Source: JBBDYH01 sp040901795
GTDB taxonomy: Bacteria > Planctomycetota > Planctomycetia > Pirellulales > JALHPA01
Assembly: GCA_040901795.1 (NCBI GenBank)
Contig: JBBDYH010000069.1
Location: 1-28,076, forward strand
Length of the DNA: 28,076 nt
Direction of reading: 5' to 3'
Part shown: positions 6,510 through 12,868 of the stretch, piece by piece
How positions within the stretch are numbered: position 1 is the first letter of the stretch
How the letters are laid out: every line of letters begins with the position of its first letter
The notes under the pieces: model-generated
Told to the model about the DNA's origin: nothing
The model's database searches: none
What the model saw: only the letters and a program-made list of their open reading frames with translations
Position numbers and translations under genes: made by a program

Positions 6510-9140
6510 ATGACTTCTCGGCCCCAATTTCGACCCGCGGTGCAAGCCGCGCGCGAGCGATTGCGCGAAGGCCGCGAGCGGCTCAAACTGCGGCATCAGG
6601 GGGGCTCGCCGGGCATCCAGGTCTGCACGGCCTTGACGGCGCTGGTCGATGAGGTCGTGCTGTCGATTTATCACACCGCGCTGGACGACCTGCAGTGCCC
6701 GCCCGACTCACCGCTGCGGACGGACGTGGCGCTCGTCGCACATGGCGGTTACGGCCGCCGCGACGTTGCGCCTTATTCCGACGTCGATCTGATGATTCTG
6801 CACGACGGCGTGGGTGAAAGCCAGATATCTCTGCTGGCTAAACGTTTGCTCCAGGACGTGTTCGATGTCGGCCTGACGCTGGGACAAAGCGTCCGCACGC
6901 CGCGCGAGGCCTGCCGCTGGGCGCTCAAAGACGCCACGATCTTCACGTCGTTGGCAGAGTCGCGGTTTCTCGCCGGCGACCAAATGTTGTTCGAAAAGTT
7001 TCTCCGGCGGTTCCGCAAGGCCTCGATGCGGCATTGGCGGCGGATGATCGGGGCGATCGAAAAGGCGCGGCTTGAAGAGCGGGCGCAATTTGGCGAAACC
7101 GTGTACTTGCTGGAGCCCAACGTCAAACGCTCGCCCGGCGGCTTGCGCGACCTGCAATTGCTTCGTTGGGTCGGTTTCGCGCGGTATGGCCAGGCCGAGC
7201 CCGAGGCGCTGCGGCTGATGGGGATACTTCCGCGAGACGACCATCGCGCAATTCGGCGGGCGACGGAGTTCCTGCTGCACCTCCGCAACGAGATGCACTT
7301 TCATGCCGGCAAGGCGCACGACTCGCTGGAGCGCGCCGAGCAAGTGCGGATGGCTGATGTCTTCAGCTTCCAGGGCACGGCGTCGCTGTTGCCCGTCGAG
7401 CGCTTCATGAGCGACTACTTTCGCCACACCAACGCCGTGCAGCACATCGTCGGGCGGTTCCTCGAGGGGAGCCGTCCGTGGACGCGCTTGGCCGATACGC
7501 TGGCGCCGTTGTTCAGCCACCAGGTCGAACGCGACTTCCAGGTGGGCCCGCGAAAGATTTGGGCCACGCGGCGAGGACTGGAAAAGCTCCGCCACGACCT
7601 CGCGCAGATTCTGCGGCTGACGGATCTGGCGAACCTTTACAACAAGGGAATCGCGCACAACACCTGGAAAGCGGTCCGCGAGTCGGCGCGGCGGCTGTCC
7701 CCCGACCTTTCAGCCGATGCCGCCGAGCGGTTTCTGTCGCTGCTTTCGCAGCCGGCGCAACTCGGCAAGCTGCTGCACAACCTGCACGAGCTAGGCGTGC
7801 TCGAAAAGATCATCCCCGATTTTGCGCATGCACGCTGTCTGTTGCAGTTCAACGAGTATCACAAATACACGGTTGACGAGCACTGCATTCGAGCCGTCGA
7901 ACGCGTGACGGAGTTTGTTTCGCGACCCGGCGTATTGGGCGAGGTGTACCGCGGCATCAAAGAGAAGCGGACGCTGCACCTGGCGCTTTTGATCCACGAT
8001 CTCGGCAAGGGGTACGTCGAGGACCACAGCGACGTGGGGGCGCGGATTGCCGACGAGACGGCGTACCGCCTGCGCTTGCCGGACCGGGAGGCGGAGACGC
8101 TGCGCTTCCTGGTCCACAAGCACTTGATGATGTCACACCTGGCATTTCGTCGTGACACGAGCGACGAGGGATTGATCCTTAGGTTCGCCGTCGATGTCGG
8201 CTCACCGGAGGCGCTGCGCATGCTGTTTGTGCTGACCTGCGCTGACCTGGCGGCGGTCGGGCCTGGCGTGCTCAACGACTGGAAGCTCGAGGTGTTGACC
8301 GATCTCTATCAGCGGACGATGCAGCATCTCTCGGGCGATTCTCCATCTGCGGCCACGGAACGACGGCGGGCCGCGCTGCGGGCCTTGTTGCAGCACGAGC
8401 CGTCGTACGAGCGCATCGCAGATCAAATTCGGACGCTGCCCAGCAGCTACCTGCACAGTGCGCCGCCGGAACGGATTGCCGACGACTTGCGACAGCTTGC
8501 CACCCTCGCCAAGGGAGGAGTAAAAACCTGGTGCCGATTCGTCCCCGAGACGCGGACGATGGAGTACACCGTCGGCACGCACGAGAACATCACGCCCGGC
8601 GTGTTTCACAAGCTCACCGGCGGCCTTTCCAGCCACGGCCTGCAGATCCTCTCGGCCGACATCAACACGCTGGCCGGCGGGTTGGTGCTCGATCGGTTCA
8701 TCGTGCTCGACCCTGACTTCGCCGACGAGCCGCCGTCGGGTCGCATCGAGGAGATTAAAGTCCGGCTGGCAGACGCGCTCGCCAGCGACGTCCCGCCCGC
8801 GTTTCGCCGCGTCTGGAGCCGCACGACGAAGCCCAAGCCCGATGCCGTGCCGGCGCTACCGACGGAAGTGAAAATCGACAACAGCACCTCCGAGCATTTC
8901 ACCATCGTCGACGTGTTTGCGATGGACCGGATGGGCTTGCTGTATACGATCACGCGGACGCTGTTCGAGCTGGGGCTATCCGTCTCGTTGGCCAAGATCG
9001 GCACCTACCTTGACCAGGTCGTAGACGTGTTCTACGTGAGCGATCAGCAGGGTCGGAAGATTCACGACGAGAATTGGCTGCGCCACATCCGCGAGACGAT
9101 GCTGGGAGCCATTGCGGCGTTGCAGCGGGAGGGAGAGTGA
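6510..9140 (+). CDS. glnD: Bifunctional PII uridylyltransferase / uridylyl-removing enzyme
   Basis: Glutamine sensor that adds UMP to PII when glutamine is low and removes it when glutamine is high. The 876 residues carry the full domain set. The nucleotidyltransferase domain has GGYGRRDVAPYSDVDL (residues 79-94, catalytic Asp91 and Asp93). The long helical linker contains LLEPNVKRSPGGLRDLQLLRW, a typical GlnD segment. The HD hydrolase domain has DEHCIRAVERV and HDLGKG near residue 495. Two C-terminal ACT domains follow (about 680-750 with PGVFHKLTGGLSSHGLQI; about 793-870 with DVFAMDRMGLLYTITRTLFELG). The ATG directly abuts the glnB stop with no spacing, so translation is probably coupled. 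It is the last gene of the operon, facing the convergent DUF1570 gene. Confidence 0.95.
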   Translation: MTSRPQFRPAVQAARERLREGRERLKLRHQGGSPGIQVCTALTALVDEVVLSIYHTALDDLQCPPDSPLRTDVALVAHGGYGRRDVAPYSDVDLMILHDGVGESQISLLAKRLLQDVFDVGLTLGQSVRTPREACRWALKDATIFTSLAESRFLAGDQMLFEKFLRRFRKASMRHWRRMIGAIEKARLEERAQFGETVYLLEPNVKRSPGGLRDLQLLRWVGFARYGQAEPEALRLMGILPRDDHRAIRRATEFLLHLRNEMHFHAGKAHDSLERAEQVRMADVFSFQGTASLLPVERFMSDYFRHTNAVQHIVGRFLEGSRPWTRLADTLAPLFSHQVERDFQVGPRKIWATRRGLEKLRHDLAQILRLTDLANLYNKGIAHNTWKAVRESARRLSPDLSADAAERFLSLLSQPAQLGKLLHNLHELGVLEKIIPDFAHARCLLQFNEYHKYTVDEHCIRAVERVTEFVSRPGVLGEVYRGIKEKRTLHLALLIHDLGKGYVEDHSDVGARIADETAYRLRLPDREAETLRFLVHKHLMMSHLAFRRDTSDEGLILRFAVDVGSPEALRMLFVLTCADLAAVGPGVLNDWKLEVLTDLYQRTMQHLSGDSPSAATERRRAALRALLQHEPSYERIADQIRTLPSSYLHSAPPERIADDLRQLATLAKGGVKTWCRFVPETRTMEYTVGTHENITPGVFHKLTGGLSSHGLQILSADINTLAGGLVLDRFIVLDPDFADEPPSGRIEEIKVRLADALASDVPPAFRRVWSRTTKPKPDAVPALPTEVKIDNSTSEHFTIVDVFAMDRMGLLYTITRTLFELGLSVSLAKIGTYLDQVVDVFYVSDQQGRKIHDENWLRHIRETMLGAIAALQREGE

Positions 9141-9148
9141 GTCGGAGG

Positions 9149-9207
9149 GTGGGCCGAGGCCGCCGCAGCCCATAGGCAAGCGCGGGGGCCTCGCGGACTC
9201 GGCCCAC
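9149..9207. repeat. Inverted repeat between convergent glnD and DUF1570 genes
   Basis: GTGGGCCGAG (9149-9158) and CTCGGCCCAC (9198-9207) are perfect 10 bp arms. Pairing extends imperfectly inward (GCCGC against GCGGA). The element fills nearly all of the 73-base gap between two convergent stop codons, which suggests bidirectional termination. No T-run is present, and a dispersed repeat is equally possible. Confidence 0.55.
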
Positions 9208-9213
9208 GCTAAG

Positions 9214-10668
9214 CTACGGTTTAGCCGGCGCACTCGGTCCCAAAATTTCCTCACGCCATCTCGCTTCGAATTGCGCCAGCGGCATGCCGATGAGCTGCTC
9301 GAAGCGGGCGATGGGGTTGCTCTCTTGGTTTCGGCGATCGACGTACTGGTCGAGCCGAGACACTTCCAAGATCGGCTCGCGAACCGCCAGATAGTGCGCC
9401 AGGCCCCAGGAGTACAAATAATGCCGCTGTGACACTTGGGCGTTGGTCGGATGGGCGACGAGAAACGCACCGCCGTCGGCAGTCAACAACTCGGCGAGCA
9501 CGAGGCGTGGCGCACGCTGCAGATCAGCCTGCAGCGCCGCGAGCCGCTTGGGACTGGGCGCGTCGAGCCGCAGCGTGCCCAGCTCGAGCAGTCCGTCCTC
9601 GAATACCTGCGCCAACCCTTCATTCAACCAGCGCGGCACTTCGTATTGCCGTTGCGGATAGACGAAGTTCTCCAGATAAGCATGAAACGCCTCGTGATAC
9701 AGGCGGGCGAACATTTCCCCAGTCACCAGATCGAACTGGGCGATATTGCTTCGCTCGATGGCTTGGATCCGCAGCCTGACCTCGGCCAACTCCTGTTTCC
9801 ACTTCCGCTCGGCCGCCAGCCGCGTGTTGCGTCGCTCGGCCGCCGGCACGCCGCTCTTCTCCAGGTCCTCGGACAACTTCCTTAGCTCGGCAGGCATGGC
9901 GGCGGCAAGCTGGTCGTAACGGGCTTGAATGGCGGCGTGCCGCCGGTCCACCTCGGCGAGGCGATTGGCGTATGCCGTAAGCTCGCTTCCCGCCGCTAGA
10001 ACGTTAAGCGTTGGAACGTACACCGCTGGGTTCTGGAAGCGGTAATCGAGCCCCTTTTGAAACGAGTGATAGTCGCGCATCGTGCCATACAAGAGGATCC
10101 GCAACTGCTTTTGCGACTTGCTGCGCGGGGGGAGGATTTCGCTGTACGCCGCAAAGATCTGTTCGATCCGCAGGATCGATTTGCGGGTCATCTTCTCGTC
10201 GGTCCAGCTTTCCAGCCGAAACCAGGGACCGCTTTGGTAAACCCACCTGGCGCCCGATGGCTCGCCTTTCTCGAGATCGAGCTGGTCCGTCGCAGAGCGT
10301 TCCGCGACTTCCTCAGCCGCCTGGCTCTTGAATTGCTCGAGGCGCTGGGCAAGCTTCACCCGCTGCTCAGGCGGAAGCCGCTCGATTTTGGCGACCGACT
10401 GTTCAGGATAGGTCTGGGCGATGAGATACATCGGCCGACCGCGGGGCCGGCCAACGCTCTCGAAGCGAACGTATCCGGGCTTGGTAGAAGGCAGCAGTAA
10501 ACCTTCCAGTACACGGCCGCCTTTGAATTCGATTCGTTCGAGCGGCCACTGCGCCACCGCCGCTGGATCAAACTCGGGCGAACCGTCGGCACCCGTCGGC
10601 GGTTGTCCACGAGCGGCAATCGCCCAACAGGTGGCAAGAGTCAGCAGAGAGCAGACCCGTCGGAACAT
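9214..10668 (-). CDS. DUF1570 (peptidase MA-like) secreted metallopeptidase-family protein
   Basis: Protein of 484 residues starting at the ATG at 10668-10666 (MFRRVCSLLTLATCWAIAARG). This was preferred to an upstream start at 10893 because it opens with a clean signal peptide of about 22 residues. The N-terminal part has beta strands (LERIEFKGGRVLEGLLLPS). A central region rich in Arg/Glu/Ala (about 230-310) looks like a coiled coil. The C-terminal domain is gluzincin-like: zinc motif HEAFH at residues 325-329 and a third-ligand Glu in WLNEGLAQVFE (Glu350). Both motifs are what DUF1570 proteins carry, and planctomycetes have many of them. It is probably active outside the cytoplasm; substrate unknown. 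It lies downstream of, and on the same strand as, the PilZ gene. Confidence 0.87.
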   Translation of the reverse strand: MFRRVCSLLTLATCWAIAARGQPPTGADGSPEFDPAAVAQWPLERIEFKGGRVLEGLLLPSTKPGYVRFESVGRPRGRPMYLIAQTYPEQSVAKIERLPPEQRVKLAQRLEQFKSQAAEEVAERSATDQLDLEKGEPSGARWVYQSGPWFRLESWTDEKMTRKSILRIEQIFAAYSEILPPRSKSQKQLRILLYGTMRDYHSFQKGLDYRFQNPAVYVPTLNVLAAGSELTAYANRLAEVDRRHAAIQARYDQLAAAMPAELRKLSEDLEKSGVPAAERRNTRLAAERKWKQELAEVRLRIQAIERSNIAQFDLVTGEMFARLYHEAFHAYLENFVYPQRQYEVPRWLNEGLAQVFEDGLLELGTLRLDAPSPKRLAALQADLQRAPRLVLAELLTADGGAFLVAHPTNAQVSQRHYLYSWGLAHYLAVREPILEVSRLDQYVDRRNQESNPIARFEQLIGMPLAQFEARWREEILGPSAPAKP

Positions 10669-10759
10669 GAAGTCATGACCCCGCGCCGAAATGCCGTGTA
10701 CCCGTCTACAACCAACGTCGCAGGGGACCGCCGGGAAGTCAACCGGGTCTCCACGGTGG

Positions 10760-11167
10760 TCAATCCGCCACGATCCGCCCTGTGAACCGGCAGCCGATGC
10801 GGTAGGCGAAGCGGCCGCGGAGGCGGACTCGTGACTGGTTCTGAACGCGCGCCGTGAAGAACTTAAACGGGACCTGGCCCAGCGCCACCACAAGCTCTTC
10901 GAACTCCACCCGATCGGTCTGCACGAAGGAAAACCCGCCCGGCGAGAGGTCCTGACAAGCTACCGGGCGAAACTCCGACTGGCTGGGGAGGCGGACGCCG
11001 TCAAACGGCGCGAGCAGTTGCTGGCAATCGAACTGGCGGCGATCGGCGGCGCGCTGGTCGGCAGGTGAGCAGCATTCGCGAGCAAAGCTCTTCTCGGCCT
11101 CGATCAACTCGTGGACGAGCGAATAGAAGCTCGCGTCGGCGGCGATTTGCACCAAACGTTGCGTCAT
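10760..11167 (-). CDS. PilZ domain protein, putative cyclic-di-GMP receptor
   Basis: Protein of 135 residues from the ATG at 11167-11165 (MTQRLVQIAADASFYSL). The longer reading from 11200 starts in repeat DNA. A short helical N terminus (residues 1-40) leads to a single PilZ barrel. The two c-di-GMP-binding motifs are present: RxxxR in RAADRRQF and DxSxxG in CQDLSPGGFSF. They are followed by strands VALGQVPFKFFTARVQNQS and a closing RFAYRIGCRFTGRI. It has no catalytic or membrane part and should act as a cytoplasmic effector or adaptor. It lies 91 bases upstream of the DUF1570 gene on the same strand, possibly co-transcribed. Its partner process (motility, adhesion or envelope) cannot be read from context. 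Confidence 0.82.
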   Translation of the reverse strand: MTQRLVQIAADASFYSLVHELIEAEKSFARECCSPADQRAADRRQFDCQQLLAPFDGVRLPSQSEFRPVACQDLSPGGFSFVQTDRVEFEELVVALGQVPFKFFTARVQNQSRVRLRGRFAYRIGCRFTGRIVAD

Positions 11168-11177
11168 GAGTACGGGG

Positions 11178-11260
11178 TCATGCTGAGCGCAGCGAAGCAT
11201 CTAGCGGACTCGCAAGGAGATCCTTCGCTTCGCTCAGGATGACAATCGCTCAGGATGACA
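11178..11260. repeat. REP-like imperfect palindrome with a trailing direct repeat
   Basis: Arms 11178-11202 and 11218-11242 are complementary at 22 of 25 positions around a 15-base loop; the right arm read on the minus strand is TCATCCTGAGCGAAGCGAAG and onward. The 14-base end CGCTCAGGATGACA (11231-11244) is repeated exactly at 11247-11260, a 16-base period, as if the tail had been duplicated. It lies between the divergent PilZ and sigma factor genes. Repeats with this CCTGAGCGAAGCGAAGGAT core are common in many bacterial genomes (memory). Confidence 0.65.
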
Positions 11261-11460
11261 GTGCGGATAACGGCAATTGCAGAACAACCACCTATCTCAT
11301 GGATAGGTCGCAGGACGCTGAAAACAACCGGATGCTCGGGAACTTCCACGGCAAGTGCCGAATGTAACGATTCTCGCGTTATTACGCTCAGGCTCTAAGG
11401 CAGCATCGCTATTCGACCGGCGATACAATGGCCGTTGACTTGCTCTTTCAGGTCAGCGCG

Positions 11461-12018
11461 ATGAACGACGTAACCCGCATCCTAAAGGCCATTGATCAAG
11501 GCGATCCGCAAGCCGCGGAGCAATTGCTACCGCTGGTATACGAGGAACTGCGGAAGCTGGCGGCGGCCCGATTGGCACAGGAAAGGCCGGGGCAGACACT
11601 GCAGGCGACGGCACTGGTCCACGAGGCATATGTCCGGCTGGTCGGTCCTGGGCAGGCACAGCAGTGGGATAGCGAGGGACATTTCTTTGCCGCGGCGGCC
11701 GAGGCCATGCGGCGGATTCTGATCGAGCGGGCGCGCCGCAGGGCCGCGCTTCGGCACGGAGGCGAGCGGCAGCGTCTCGATCTGGGCGATGAACTGCTGG
11801 TGAGCGATGAGCGGGCGGCAGAATTGCTGGCGCTCGACGAGGCGCTTGTGGCGCTTGAGCATCACGATCCGCAGGCAGCCCAGGTCGTCAAGCTCCGCTA
11901 TTTCGCGGGGCTAAGCCACCAGGAGACGGCCAATGCGATTAACATCAGCCGCCGCGCCGCCGATCGGCTATGGGCGCTGGCCAAGGCCTGGCTCTACCAG
12001 CGGATGACGGCCAAATAA
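11461..12018 (+). CDS. ECF-type RNA polymerase sigma factor of the planctomycete/acidobacterial class
   Basis: Protein of 185 residues resembling the TIGR02999 / Sigma70_ECF (PF07638) group. The start is the ATG at 11461, since MNDVTRILKAIDQGDPQAAE is the standard opening of this group; an in-frame ATG at 11428 only adds a non-conserved extension. Region 2 is visible in LLPLVYEELRKLAAARLAQE and GQTLQATALVHEAYVRLV, with FFAAAAEAMRRILIERARRR after it. Region 4 is QVVKLRYFAGLSHQETANAINISRRAADRLWALAKAWLYQRM, containing the helix-turn-helix. No anti-sigma factor is adjacent. Members of this class often sit next to Ser/Thr kinases and may be controlled by phosphorylation, and a kinase-TPR gene does follow, but here 850 bases and one extra gene intervene. 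Confidence 0.93.
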   Translation: MNDVTRILKAIDQGDPQAAEQLLPLVYEELRKLAAARLAQERPGQTLQATALVHEAYVRLVGPGQAQQWDSEGHFFAAAAEAMRRILIERARRRAALRHGGERQRLDLGDELLVSDERAAELLALDEALVALEHHDPQAAQVVKLRYFAGLSHQETANAINISRRAADRLWALAKAWLYQRMTAK

Positions 12019-12037
12019 AGTTGGTTTATTTTTCGAG

Positions 12038-12066
12038 AAAAAGCGTGCAACTCCCGCGCGCTTTTC
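12038..12066 (+). terminator. Possible terminator hairpin after the sigma factor gene
   Basis: AAAAGCG (12039-12045) pairs with CGCTTTT (12059-12065) around a 13-base loop, 20 bases after the sigma factor stop. The 3' arm supplies four T residues but no long T-run follows, so strength is doubtful. Confidence 0.35.
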
Positions 12067-12254
12067 GCATTGGTAAGTGGTGGAACATCAAGCTCCAAGA
12101 GGTTTGTGTTCCAACGATCGCGTTGTACACCGCTGCGACTCCAAGCGGCGAGCTCAAGGCGCAGTCCGGCGTTCGGACGGCTACCACCAACAGCGCGTTT
12201 GACAAAACAAATCGCTGTCACCCTCAGCGGTCAACTATCAAATGGAGGTTCAAC

Positions 12255-12656
12255 GTGGAGTTTATTCTTGAAATCGCCGACTCGAGACAACCGCCGGAAA
12301 AGCGCTTGCTTCGACTGCAAGACGGAGGCGCACCGGGTATTCTGGGTACATTTATGGGAACATGGGGCGCGTATGGCGCGAAAGCAGCCGGGGCTTTTAC
12401 TCTGACCGGCGGCGATAACCCCCAGAACAAAGGTGACCAAACCGCCAAATGGTTTCTTAATCCGAACGAGAAGAAGGTTTATGTAAAAGAGTATGGCAAA
12501 GTCATACTGGATCTCGAACTCGAGAATCTCAGTCTGCCGCTTTTCGTCAATTATCGAAAATCATCGAAATACAATGGAATTGGCGTAATGTACCACATGG
12601 GTATGGGCATCAAGGACGGCGATATTAAATGGAGATGCGTAAACGTCTGGGCTTAA
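12255..12656 (+). CDS. Orphan small protein of unknown function, GTG start
   Basis: A 133-residue protein that I do not recognise. The longest in-frame ATG is at 11970, inside the sigma factor gene in another frame, and the intervening peptide looks random. A GTG at 12255 is preceded by GGAGG at 12244-12248 with ideal spacing, and the sequence after it looks protein-like (FILEIADSRQPPEKRLLRLQ). There is no signal peptide or membrane segment. A Gly/Ala-rich central stretch (GTFMGTWGAYGAKAAGAF) is followed by Lys/Asn-rich, strand-like sequence (KWFLNPNEKKVYVKEYGKVILDLELENLSLPLF). The codons are clearly richer in A and T than in the genes on either side. It interrupts the usual sigma-kinase neighbourhood and may be a recent insertion. 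Confidence 0.58.
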   Translation: MEFILEIADSRQPPEKRLLRLQDGGAPGILGTFMGTWGAYGAKAAGAFTLTGGDNPQNKGDQTAKWFLNPNEKKVYVKEYGKVILDLELENLSLPLFVNYRKSSKYNGIGVMYHMGMGIKDGDIKWRCVNVWA

Positions 12657-12868
12657 CAGCACTAAGGTCCCCCCGACAGGGTGCAAATCGCTCAGCGCCG
12701 TCGTGCCGGTGGAGCGTATAGTTCGGGTTCGTGAAAAACGGGCGACTCGTGCTGTTACGGCGGTAATCCAGGATTACGTCCGTCGAATGTTCTTTCGCGT
12801 GGACACCGCGAATACGGCTGCAAGTTCAGGCAACTGCCAGGTAACCGTCGAAAGTCTCGGAAAAGTCA

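Noticed and set aside
10669..10893. 75-residue N-terminal extension of the DUF1570 protein
   Set aside because: It would bury the clear signal peptide at MFRRVCSLLTLATCW and overlap the PilZ gene.
11970..12254. N-terminal extension of the orphan gene from the ATG at 11970
   Set aside because: It overlaps the sigma factor in another frame, its sequence looks random, and a GTG with a strong Shine-Dalgarno at 12255 is a better start.
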